NCBI GenBank assembly: GCA_023460315.1
Contig: JAEWQO010000090.1
Span: 1-6,989 of the forward strand
DNA length: 6,989 bases
Direction of reading: 5' to 3'
Origin: Actinomycetes bacterium
GTDB taxonomy: Bacteria > Actinomycetota > Coriobacteriia > Coriobacteriales > Eggerthellaceae
In this document: in pieces, positions 1 through 5,409 of the stretch
Layout of the letters: every line of letters starts with the position of its first letter
Numbering within the stretch: the first letter of the stretch is position 1
The notes under the pieces: generated by a model
What the model was told of the DNA's origin: nothing
Seen by the model: only the letters and a program-made list of their open reading frames with translations
Databases searched by the model: none
Translations under genes and position numbers: made by a program

Positions 1-730
1 GCCCCCACTTGGTAGGCTCCAGTGTGCTTTTTGAGCCGCTGCGGTTTGTCCCCTTGCTGCGCCAGTAATAGGTGGGATTGTTAATTCCGTCCCGCTCCAG
101 CGCGGCGGCGGTTTCCGCAAGGCCATAGCCCTCCAGCGCCATGTGATAGATACGCCGCACATTTTCGGCAGCCTCCGGGTCTACAATCCAAAACCGGGGA
201 TAGTCTGGGTTTTTGAGATACCCATAGGGCGGCTGTGAAAGCGGAACGCCGGAGTTGCCTTTCATCTTGTTGACGATGCGGCGCTTCTTCGAGATGTCCT
301 TGGCGTAATACTCGTTCATTATATTTTTGAACGGAGTAAAATCATTTTCGCCCTCGTCGCTGTCCACACCATCTGAAACAGCAATCAAACGAATGTCGTG
401 CTGCGGGAAAAATTCCTCGGTCAGCCTGCCGACCTCAATGTAATTGCGCCCCAGCCGGGAAAGGTCTTTCACGAACACCGCCGAAATGTAGCCCGCCTCA
501 ATTGCCTGTATCATCTTCTGATAACCGGGGCGTTTCATGGTCGTACCCGTGATGCCGTCATCCACGAAAAACAAGGTGTCCGTATAACCTTTTTCCTTGG
601 CGGCCTTTTGGAGTATCTTTTTCTGATTGGAAATGCTGTTGGATTCCGTGTCCATATTATCGTCACGGCTCAAGCGGCAGTACAGGGCAGCAGTACCCTC
701 CTCGCGATTTTTGTTGTTTGACTGTTTCAA
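1..730 (-). CDS. Large serine recombinase, N-terminal part (cut by window edge)
   Basis: Site-specific recombinase of the large serine family (TnpX/TndX-like), expected to excise and integrate the element by a serine-linked double-strand exchange. About 243 residues are visible; the family usually runs to roughly 500-560, so the DNA-binding and coiled-coil C-terminal part lies outside the window. The resolvase domain spans about residues 14-165. The catalytic motif reads YCRLSRDD, with Ser21 the nucleophile and Arg19 beside it; DDGITGTTMKRP (57-68) and DLSRLGRN (89-96) are the other conserved active-site blocks. A Recombinase domain begins around PPYGYLKNP. The start is TTG at 728-730: a strong AAGGAGG lies 5 bases upstream, and the first ATG codons in frame fall beyond the catalytic serine. 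It follows the 64-aa small protein after 42 bases and is probably co-transcribed with it. Family assignment is secure; the exact subfamily is not. Confidence 0.95.
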   Translation of the reverse strand, partial: MKQSNNKNREEGTAALYCRLSRDDNMDTESNSISNQKKILQKAAKEKGYTDTLFFVDDGITGTTMKRPGYQKMIQAIEAGYISAVFVKDLSRLGRNYIEVGRLTEEFFPQHDIRLIAVSDGVDSDEGENDFTPFKNIMNEYYAKDISKKRRIVNKMKGNSGVPLSQPPYGYLKNPDYPRFWIVDPEAAENVRRIYHMALEGYGLAETAAALERDGINNPTYYWRSKGTNRSGSKSTLEPTKWG

Positions 731-772
731 AATATCCTCCTTTCCGGCAGTCAAACAAGAGGTTTATTCTAC

Positions 773-967
773 CTATATTATACCTCTGTCCGCCGCCTTT
801 GTTAAGGATGCCGATGGAATGGCCTGTACCGGCTCCAAATCTGCCAGCATCAATTTCAAGAGAATATCCCGCAACAGTTCGCCTGTCTCCTTGTAAACAG
901 GCGTCACAACAAACTTGATTTTATCCACTTGATAAATGTATTCCTCTTTGCACTTGGTATCAGTCAT
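773..967 (-). CDS. Small transposon accessory protein (TnpW-like), 64 aa
   Basis: Short protein located directly upstream of the recombinase, as small accessory proteins (often annotated TnpW-like) are in related elements. The sequence suggests an N-terminal beta segment (YIYQVDKIKFVVTPVY, about residues 10-25), then an amphipathic helix (GELLRDILLKLMLADL, about 29-44) and a low-complexity tail. There is no catalytic motif and no membrane segment. The ATG at 965-967 is preceded by an unusually purine-rich site (GGAGGGAGGG, near 972-981), which supports the start and suggests strong translation. The stop lies 42 bases before the recombinase start. Its function is unknown; a role in recombination directionality or recombinase expression would be a guess from position. 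The TnpW name is tentative because it rests on position and general appearance. Confidence 0.75.
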   Translation of the reverse strand: MTDTKCKEEYIYQVDKIKFVVTPVYKETGELLRDILLKLMLADLEPVQAIPSASLTKAADRGII

Positions 968-1033
968 GTTGCCCTCCCTCCATTATTGAAAGCATCCGTA
1001 TCAACCGTTTTCCCCTTGGCTTGTGGGGAAACG

Positions 1034-1069
1034 CCAAAGGGCGGCACCCTCGCGGATGTCGCCCTTTGG
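1034..1069 (-). terminator. Strong stem-loop between the 66-aa gene and the recombinase unit
   Basis: CCAAAGGGCG (1034-1043) pairs perfectly with CGCCCTTTGG (1060-1069). The stem continues inward by one G-T and two Watson-Crick pairs, leaving a loop of about 10 bases. It lies 33 bases beyond the stop of the 66-aa gene on the minus strand and about 65 bases before the next gene. It could end the sigma/66-aa transcript or act as a processing or attenuation hairpin. On the minus strand only a short T run (GTTTCC) follows, so intrinsic termination is plausible but not certain. Confidence 0.5.
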
Positions 1070-1101
1070 TCTGACCTCACCTTGGGACAAAGTGTCTCGA
1101 A

Positions 1102-1302
1102 CTAATAGGCGCTGTTTTGGTAGTGTGCCTCGGCATCCTCCAGTCCGCACAGATCAAAAACATCGTGAAGCTCACCGATCACGCGCCGGATGTCCTCGGG
1201 AGAAAAACCGCAAGCCTCCATCGCATAGATGACATAGCCACGGCAAGCGCCGTTGCTCCACGGCTGGGAAAGCAGAGCTGCAAATGTGGGATCGTACTTC
1301 AT
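1102..1302 (-). CDS. Conserved small protein of mobile elements, 66 aa
   Basis: I can assign no function. The protein begins MKYDPTFAALL and contains the features WSNGACRGYVIYAMEACGF and SPEDIRRVIGELHDVFD, suggesting two or three packed helices and a short acidic tail; it is soluble, with three cysteines and no signal sequence. An upstream in-frame extension is open to 1542, but the ATG at 1300-1302 is preferred because AAGGGGG lies 8 bases upstream, the extension is low-complexity and Arg-rich, and the extension would run through a GC-rich hairpin. It sits between the sigma-like gene and the recombinase unit, so it probably belongs to the regulatory or transfer backbone. From memory, similar short proteins are common in gut ICEs beside such sigma-like genes, but I could not check this here. 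Confidence 0.75.
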   Translation of the reverse strand: MKYDPTFAALLSQPWSNGACRGYVIYAMEACGFSPEDIRRVIGELHDVFDLCGLEDAEAHYQNSAY

Positions 1303-1632
1303 GGTGGTTGCCCCCTTATAAAATATTGGGAGCGCCGCGCTTGCTTTTTGGCCTGTCATAAGACAGCAATACTTGGCACGGCGCTCCCACGCAAAAGAGA
1401 TGCGGCGGCCAGCCTGCCCTGTGGCGGATCGTGGCCATGGGATGGCCTGTCCCACTTGCGGCGCTGGTGCTGTTCGCTGGTTCCTGTGGAGGAAGTCACC
1501 GCGCACCCGCCGCGTGGCTCCCCGCGCTATGCTCGGGGTCACCCGCTATTCAGTTGCGGAGAGGATTAAAACTTCCTCTCATATACCAAGGACACAAAAT
1601 AGCCAAAACGGAGTAGGCAAATCAAAACTTTC
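1303..1632 (-). other. Structured GC-rich spacer between the sigma-like gene and the 66-aa gene
   Basis: This stretch of about 330 bases carries no convincing gene. Open frames cross it on both strands, but they lack ribosome sites and give Arg/Pro/Cys-rich translations typical of GC-rich non-coding DNA. It holds several stems. GGGAGCGCCG (1328-1337) pairs perfectly with CGGCGCTCCC (1379-1388), enclosing a smaller hairpin CTGTC/GACAG (1353-1357 with 1362-1366). CCCCG (1520-1524) pairs with CGGGG (1534-1538). The first ends just upstream of the ribosome site of the 66-aa gene. It may be a structured mRNA leader, a small RNA or a protein-binding site. Confidence 0.45.
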
Positions 1633-2043
1633 TCAAAAAAGTTTTTTCATGTTGTCCAGCCCGCACCGAATTGACTGCCGCACGGTAGCCTCGGCAACAC
1701 CCTCGGCTTCGGCTACCTCTTTCACGCTCTTGCCGAGAATGATACAGGCGTCGATGCGGCGGCCCTGTGCCTCGGGCAAAGAATTGAGGGCGCGGCAAAG
1801 CCGCTCAAAGGTTTCCGTTCGCTCCAAAAGCTCCTGCGGTGTGGGCTCATGCAGGCAAGCGGAATACTCGATGCCGTCATCACAGTCGAGGGAATACTGC
1901 GCTTTGTTGCGGACAAGGCGACGCTGGTGGGCGGCCTCATAGAGCTTGTCCGAGCGCAGAGCCTCGGCCACCTCATCAGAAACTTCGATGCTCTCGTCCG
2001 TTATGTACCAATAGAAATAATCCCGCAAATTGATCGTAGTCAT
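1633..2043 (-). CDS. Sigma-70-like HTH regulator of the mobile element, 136 aa
   Basis: Small sigma-factor-like protein typical of Firmicutes conjugative elements, expected to act in the cytoplasm on transcription of element genes. The N-terminal part contains the family-like MTTINLRDYFYWYITDE and the block QYSLDCDDGIEY (about residues 49-60). The C-terminal part is a region-4-type helix-turn-helix (about 103-130): LGKSVKEVAEAEGVAEATVRQSI, followed by a basic end. No clear region 2 is present, so it may be a sigma-4-domain regulator and not a complete sigma factor. The frame is open upstream to 2217, but the ATG at 2041-2043 is chosen because GGAGG lies 8 bases before it and the family begins at this motif. 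That ribosome site lies in the 3' arm of a perfect 17-bp inverted repeat, suggesting translational control. The next gene downstream is 330 bases away. Confidence 0.88.
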   Translation of the reverse strand: MTTINLRDYFYWYITDESIEVSDEVAEALRSDKLYEAAHQRRLVRNKAQYSLDCDDGIEYSACLHEPTPQELLERTETFERLCRALNSLPEAQGRRIDACIILGKSVKEVAEAEGVAEATVRQSIRCGLDNMKKLF

Positions 2044-2050
2044 AAGTATG

Positions 2051-2101
2051 ACCTCCATTTCTGATTTGTGCAAGGGATCAGGTAAAATCAGAAATGGAGG
2101 T
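2051..2101 (-). promoter_or_regulatory. Perfect 17-bp inverted repeat masking the ribosome site of the sigma-like gene
   Basis: ACCTCCATTTCTGATTT (2051-2067) and AAATCAGAAATGGAGGT (2085-2101) are exact reverse complements separated by 17 bases. On the minus-strand transcript the upstream arm supplies ACCTCC, complementary to the GGAGG at 2052-2056 that serves the ATG at 2043. The folded RNA would therefore hide the Shine-Dalgarno. It lacks a following T run, so termination is unlikely. Confidence 0.75.
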
Positions 2102-2127
2102 GGCGGGGAGCGGCAACCGGGACAACC

Positions 2128-2168
2128 GCAGCGTACTCCTGACCACGAAGGCCCAAGATGAACGCTGC
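2128..2168 (-). promoter_or_regulatory. Second leader hairpin upstream of the sigma-like gene
   Basis: GCAGCGT (2128-2134) pairs with ACGCTGC (2162-2168) across a 27-base loop that can form a further small stem with one G-U pair. It lies between the terminator-like hairpin at 2217-2256 and the ribosome-masking repeat, so the minus-strand leader of the sigma-like gene is structured throughout. The role is unknown. Confidence 0.3.
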
Positions 2169-2216
2169 TTTTTGCCAAACGGATTTTATCGATGCATTGC
2201 GATTGAAAAAATGGCA

Positions 2217-2256
2217 TGAGTAGCCAGCAGACACATAAAAATGCGTCTGCTACTCA
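2217..2256 (-). terminator. Hairpin with T tract upstream of the sigma-like gene
   Basis: TGAGT (2217-2221) pairs with ACTCA (2252-2256). Inside it, after a 4-base bulge, AGCAGAC (2226-2232) pairs with GTCTGCT (2245-2251), and after one mismatch CAT pairs with ATG around an AAAA loop. On the minus strand the stem is followed within about 10 bases by six T (ATTTTTTC). This fits a minus-strand terminator that insulates the backbone gene from minus-strand transcription out of the cargo, or an attenuator in its leader. On the plus strand a weaker T run (2266-2270) lies about 10 bases after the stem. Confidence 0.5.
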
Positions 2257-2569
2257 CACATATGCTTTTTAGATCGCAACAGGCAAAATAATTAAGAATG
2301 ACAGAAGCCCTTTCGGTATTCATTGAGTTCAAATCTTACATCTTTGCCTATTTATTGACCCAGTACGCCAGATTATTACGCTTACAGCCATGTTGAATAT
2401 CCGGTAATAGGATGAAATACGTCTAAAATAGTTCGCATTCCGAAGAAAATATATAAACAGCAGCATTTGTTAAACTGTAATAGCGGAAATGCCTGTGCTA
2501 TCCATTCATACATTCGGCAAATATCGGTAAAATAAAGTTAGATATTTACCAAAGAGGGGCGGTATAGGA
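2257..2569. other. AT-rich non-coding region at the left edge of the cargo module
   Basis: Roughly 310 bases with no supportable gene on either strand. The composition is visibly more AT-rich than the backbone to its left, consistent with a junction between backbone and cargo. It must contain the promoter of the XRE-ECF operon, but I could not pick a -35/-10 pair with acceptable spacing. The only clear structure is the repeat pair near 2519-2550, listed separately. Confidence 0.5.
2519..2550 (+). promoter_or_regulatory. Candidate operator in front of the XRE repressor
   Basis: Two overlapping inverted repeats lie 20-50 bases before the repressor start: AAATATC (2519-2525) with GATATTT (2541-2547), and GGTAAA (2526-2531) with TTTACC (2545-2550). 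XRE repressors commonly bind such dyads at their own promoters, so autoregulation is the natural reading. The DNA is AT-rich, so chance pairing is possible. Confidence 0.35.
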
Positions 2570-2896
2570 GTGGAACAGGATTTGGATTACAAGGAAATCG
2601 GGCGTAATATCCGTTATTATCGTCAAAGAGCCGGATTGAAACAAAATCGCCTTGGGGATATAATTGACGTATCACCACAACACATCTCTCATATTGAGAG
2701 CGGTGTGCAGTTGAGTTTGCCAGTGTTGGTAAAAATCGCAAATGCCCTAAATGTCGATACAGATTGCCTGCTAGGGAGCAATCTGAAAGAGCAGCAGGAG
2801 CAGGAGACGATGAACGCGTTGCTGGCGCGAACACGAAATTTTTCACCAGAGGACTACGAAAAGCTGATACAAGTGTGTAATATATTTTTTCCGTAA
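2570..2896 (+). CDS. XRE-family HTH transcriptional regulator, 108 aa
   Basis: DNA-binding repressor of the Cro/CI (HTH_3) class, first gene of the plus-strand cargo operon. The helix-turn-helix domain covers about residues 10-68: IGRNIRYYRQRAGLKQNRLG, then the recognition part DVSPQHISHIESG, then LSLPVLVKIANALNVDTDCLLG. The remaining 40 residues hold a Gln/Glu-rich stretch and NFSPEDYEKLIQVCNIFF, likely a helical dimerisation tail. There is no sensor or peptidase domain. The start is GTG at 2570, with AAAGAGGGG about 10 bases upstream; the protein then begins shortly before the domain, as is usual. It lies 49 bases ahead of the ECF sigma gene on the same strand and probably controls that operon, perhaps through the dyads just upstream. 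Confidence 0.9.
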   Translation: MEQDLDYKEIGRNIRYYRQRAGLKQNRLGDIIDVSPQHISHIESGVQLSLPVLVKIANALNVDTDCLLGSNLKEQQEQETMNALLARTRNFSPEDYEKLIQVCNIFFP

Positions 2897-2945
2897 GTTA
2901 GATCAGGAATTGCTGAGCGGCTAATATGAAAGGGGGAGTATTCGT

Positions 2946-3434
2946 ATGCCGGAGCAAAATGAATGGTTTGACCAGTTGTACAGAGAACACTCCGCCCGGT
3001 TATTCAAACAGGCCTATTATGTGCTGCACGACAGCCATCTTGCCGAGGATTTGGTCGAGGAAACCTTTCTGATTTTGTTGTATAAGCAGCGTGATCTGGT
3101 CAAGCACCCCAATCTTGCCGGATGGTTGAGCCTGACATTGAAAAATCTGATTCTTGATGAATTAAAATCAGCGCGGCATCGACTTGAAATGCCGCTTATT
3201 TCCGATGAGAGTGCAATATGCGTTGATACATACCACCAACCGCTGGATGAGCTACTTCCAAAAGAATTGCTCCCCAAAGAGCGGGAGATTCTCATCCTGC
3301 TTTTTGAGGAACAATTATCTTACGAGGAGATTGCACAGCAACTTGGTATATCGGTTCTGAATTGTCGAACACGAGCTTTCCGAGCCAAAGCGCACTATAA
3401 GGCGCTGATGGCGAAAGAAGAAAAAATTTTCTAG
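2946..3434 (+). CDS. ECF-type RNA polymerase sigma factor, 162 aa
   Basis: Alternative sigma factor with the two-domain ECF layout. Region 2 spans about residues 11-78: LYREHSARLFKQAYYVLHDSHLAEDLVEETFLIL is the helical core and -10 recognition region, and LAGWLSLTLKNLILDELKSARHR is its end. A linker of about 25 residues follows. Region 4 spans about 105-155: LPKEREILILLFEEQLSYEEIAQQLGISVLNCRTRAFRAK, a helix-turn-helix for -35 contact. The length and the lack of regions 1 and 3 fit the ECF class. The ATG at 2946 has AGGGGGAG about 7 bases upstream. The next gene, 56 bases downstream, encodes a single-pass membrane protein with anti-sigma topology, the usual partner arrangement. Candidate target elements occur at 3436-3469 and 6518-6551. 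Confidence 0.92.
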   Translation: MPEQNEWFDQLYREHSARLFKQAYYVLHDSHLAEDLVEETFLILLYKQRDLVKHPNLAGWLSLTLKNLILDELKSARHRLEMPLISDESAICVDTYHQPLDELLPKELLPKEREILILLFEEQLSYEEIAQQLGISVLNCRTRAFRAKAHYKALMAKEEKIF

Positions 3435-3435
3435 T

Positions 3436-3469
3436 TTTTATGTAATGAAATGAACTGCTTAATCAATAT
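3436..3469 (+). promoter_or_regulatory. Shared 34-base element, copy 1, upstream of the DUF4367 gene
   Basis: The blocks TTTTaTGTAATG (3436-3447), TG (3451-3452) and CTGCTTAATCAATAT (3455-3469) recur in the same order and spacing on the minus strand at 6551-6518. It lies between the ECF sigma gene and the DUF4367 start at 3491. The two conserved blocks are spaced like a bipartite promoter. If it is a promoter here, the transcript leader would be only about 15-20 bases, so an operator role is also possible. Confidence 0.55.
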
Positions 3470-3490
3470 TGAAGTGGAGGAGGTGCAAAG

Positions 3491-4396
3491 ATGCCTGAGA
3501 ATGAGTTTTCCTCGCGGAAGAACGGGCGCGGTGAGGATGCCGCTCAAAACCAAAAGCATCTGGATGAGTTGACCGCAGACGAACTGACAGATGTATTGTC
3601 AGATATGTGGGATGGGATGGATGAAAGCAATTATGATTCCACACAGATGGACGCATGTCTGGCTGAATTGGAGAAACGGGAACCAAGCACGCTGGACTTT
3701 GATGTTGATGCGTCTTTGGCAGCTTTTCAAGAAAAGCACGCTCGGCTCTTTGAGCAGACACCGCCCGTTCAATTATCCATCGCAGCAAAACCTGCACACC
3801 GTCGCCGTTGGCGCACCTCTCTTGTCGCCGCCATTGTTGCTGCTGTTATGATGCTGTGTAGTATGGTAACAGCGCAAGCATTTGGATTCGATATATTCGG
3901 TGCCATTGCACGCTGGACGGAGGAAACTTTCCACTTCAGCATCTCTGCGCAACCGCCCGACAGTCAACAGAACATCCCCGCCCCGGCAGAGGGCGGGGAA
4001 TATGGGATACTGCAAGAGGCTCTGGATGCGTATGGCATTACGGAGCCGGTGGCCCCTCGGTGGTATCCATCCGGATTTCAAACTGTGGAGATCCATGCAA
4101 ATCCTCGCAGCACAGGCGTCACGATTCAAGCTCATTATGAAGCCGGGGAAAAGAGCCTGTCTGTTTCGGTTCGACAATATTCCACGGAGAAGGATGCCAG
4201 TATTAGTATCGGATCGTTTGAAAAAGATTCCGGTGATGTCATCCGATATGAATACAATGGGATCGTACATTATGTTATGACAAACAACTCTGAGAATTTT
4301 GTGACGTGGACAAATGATGCACTGGTCTGCTCGATTTGGGGAGATGTGACAGTGGATGAATTGAAGCAGATGGTAAATTCTATTTATGAAGGATGA
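3491..4396 (+). CDS. Single-pass membrane DUF4367-type protein, probable anti-sigma factor, 301 aa
   Basis: Probable membrane partner of the ECF sigma factor. Residues 1-105 form an acidic, hydrophilic cytoplasmic region with DELTADELTDVLSDMW and CLAELEKREPSTLDFDVDASLAAF. A basic patch (HRRRWR) then precedes one membrane helix, about residues 109-131. Residues 132-301 would be outside: a Pro-rich linker, then a domain with APRWYPSGFQTVEI and the ending WGDVTVDELKQMVNSI, which resembles the DUF4367 C-terminal domain. The zinc-binding HxxxCxxC motif of many anti-sigma factors is absent. The ATG at 3491 has GGAGGAGGTG about 5 bases upstream. The gene stops 9 bases before the small secreted protein, so the two are translationally close. 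Sigma binding is inferred from position and topology; the outer domain as a signal sensor is also inference. Confidence 0.85.
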   Translation: MPENEFSSRKNGRGEDAAQNQKHLDELTADELTDVLSDMWDGMDESNYDSTQMDACLAELEKREPSTLDFDVDASLAAFQEKHARLFEQTPPVQLSIAAKPAHRRRWRTSLVAAIVAAVMMLCSMVTAQAFGFDIFGAIARWTEETFHFSISAQPPDSQQNIPAPAEGGEYGILQEALDAYGITEPVAPRWYPSGFQTVEIHANPRSTGVTIQAHYEAGEKSLSVSVRQYSTEKDASISIGSFEKDSGDVIRYEYNGIVHYVMTNNSENFVTWTNDALVCSIWGDVTVDELKQMVNSIYEG

Positions 4397-4405
4397 ATTA
4401 AACAA

Positions 4406-4858
4406 ATGAAAGTACGAGTGAATCATATTTTGGCGTTGCTTTGTGTCTTTGCTCTGTCAATTGGATTGTCGATTCCGGCAGGGGCAGCGAATATGAATGG
4501 TGTGGTTGGCCCGCAAGCAAGTGATCAGCTTGCCTATTATACGGCGTATGCGGTTACGTCTTCAGGTGGAAAGGTTATCATTGAATTTGAAGTGGACGGA
4601 ACCAGACGCATGGATGTTATTGGAGCCAGTTACATTGTAGTGCAGGAGAAGACTGGGGATAAGTGGATGGGCGTTTCCACATACTTTGGCTCTGTCGCAA
4701 ATGGAATGCTGGACAACAATACTTTTTCTCATATGGGCAGCATTACCTATAAGGGGACTCCGGGTAAGGAGTATCGTGCGCTCGCTACTGTTTATGCAGA
4801 GAACAGCTCTGGTGATGATTCTAGAACAATTATTACGAACTCAGTTACTGCAAAATAA
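4406..4858 (+). CDS. Small secreted protein, possibly DUF6147-like, 150 aa
   Basis: Exported protein of unknown function, last gene of the plus-strand cargo operon. It has a typical Sec signal peptide: a basic start (MKVRVNH), a hydrophobic core (ILALLCVFALSIGLSI), and a probable signal peptidase I cut after AGA, near residue 27. The mature part, about 123 residues, has no cysteine and alternating beta-type segments (VIIEFEVDGTRRMDVIGASYIVVQEK, MGVSTYFG, YRALATVYAEN), suggesting a small beta-sandwich. The general look recalls small Clostridial secreted proteins annotated DUF6147, but that name is from memory. The GAAGGATG before the ATG overlaps the end of the DUF4367 gene, so translation is probably coupled. 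It may be a ligand, bait or effector of the signalling unit; nothing in the sequence decides this. Confidence 0.82.
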   Translation: MKVRVNHILALLCVFALSIGLSIPAGAANMNGVVGPQASDQLAYYTAYAVTSSGGKVIIEFEVDGTRRMDVIGASYIVVQEKTGDKWMGVSTYFGSVANGMLDNNTFSHMGSITYKGTPGKEYRALATVYAENSSGDDSRTIITNSVTAK

Positions 4859-4870
4859 TTATTGATCGCT

Positions 4871-4914
4871 GCAGTAAGAAACCTCTGGCCACATGACCAG
4901 AGGTTTCTTACTGC
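4871..4914. terminator. Shared terminator hairpin between the converging arms
   Basis: GCAGTAAGAAACCTCTGG (4871-4888) and CCAGAGGTTTCTTACTGC (4897-4914) form a perfect 18-bp stem with an 8-base loop. It lies 12 bases after the plus-strand stop and 5 bases beyond the minus-strand stop, as expected for a bidirectional terminator. There is no clear T run after the stem on either strand, so its strength as an intrinsic terminator is uncertain; the stem could also block readthrough or protect 3' ends. Confidence 0.75.
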
Positions 4915-4919
4915 ACGCA

Positions 4920-5408
4920 CTATTCTTCAATCAAAATATTATTGCATAGCCGATGAATGATAGCCTTACCTGAAGTCACAAAATATCCCGTGTTGTCTAT
5001 ATTTACAAAAGCGGAATAGGGTGCAGAAGTGTCGCCGTAGGATGCATAAGATATAATCAATTCAACAGTTATACGCCGATACGTCCCATCTTGTTTGGGG
5101 AATGAAAAATATAAATTAAGTAAGTCGGGATTTTTCACGCTGTCCTTAAAAAAAACCGGTCCAGATATTGAAACTTCATGAAACAAGGGACCAAGTAATT
5201 CATGTTCTAGCAAGTCCGAAACTGATCCAGACCAATGAGCACTATGACCCTGAGAAATGTCGGAAAAACTGCAATATGCAGTACTATTTAATTCCATATT
5301 TTCGAGGCCAATAGTATCCCACAAGGTTCTTGGCCTGAAATAAACTGCTGCCACGATGACAAAAAAGGAGCAAAGGATAAGTATTTTTCGCTTCTTCGAG
5401 TTCTTAAT
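4920..5408 (-). CDS. Membrane-anchored protein of unknown function, 162 aa, apparent AUU start
   Basis: No family is recognised. The only canonical start in the open frame is GTG at 5352-5354, but it has no ribosome site and would cut off an obvious targeting signal. Upstream in frame the codons read KNSKKRKILILCSFFVIVAAVYF, a basic stretch plus a hydrophobic helix that makes a signal anchor or uncleaved signal peptide. The codon just before this is ATT (5406-5408), one base after the TAA of the secreted-protein gene and 10 bases after GGGAG. I therefore place the start at ATT, possibly by coupled reinitiation. The outer part (about residues 24-162) has beta-type segments such as LLNLYFSFP, RRITVELIISYAS and YSAFVNIDNTGYFV. 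A frame-neutral ATG-to-ATT mutation that weakens or silences the gene is the alternative. Confidence 0.72.
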   Translation of the reverse strand: MKNSKKRKILILCSFFVIVAAVYFRPRTLWDTIGLENMELNSTAYCSFSDISQGHSAHWSGSVSDLLEHELLGPLFHEVSISGPVFFKDSVKNPDLLNLYFSFPKQDGTYRRITVELIISYASYGDTSAPYSAFVNIDNTGYFVTSGKAIIHRLCNNILIEE

Positions 5409-5409
5409 G

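Noticed and set aside
1303..1542. Upstream in-frame extension of the 66-aa protein to 146 aa
   Set aside because: The added part is Arg/Ala-rich, has no ribosome site at its start and crosses a strong hairpin; the internal ATG at 1302 has AAGGGGG at good spacing.
1624..1645. AAAACTTT/AAAGTTTT inverted repeat at the end of the sigma-like gene as a terminator
   Set aside because: The stem contains only one G-C pair and overlaps the last codons of the gene; it is more likely a product of AT-rich lysine and phenylalanine codons.
2044..2217. Extension of the sigma-like protein to 194 aa
   Set aside because: The extension is Pro/Cys-rich without coding character and covers the inverted repeat; the ATG at 2043 has its own ribosome site and matches the family's start.
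2468..2500. A sigma-A promoter starting at TTGTTA for the XRE operon
   Set aside because: No acceptable -10 sequence lies 16-18 bases downstream, and other candidates in the spacer had wrong spacing too.
3773..4426. 217-aa open frame opposite the DUF4367 gene
   Set aside because: Antisense shadow of a gene with signal, membrane helix and domain evidence; no ribosome site and no recognisable features.
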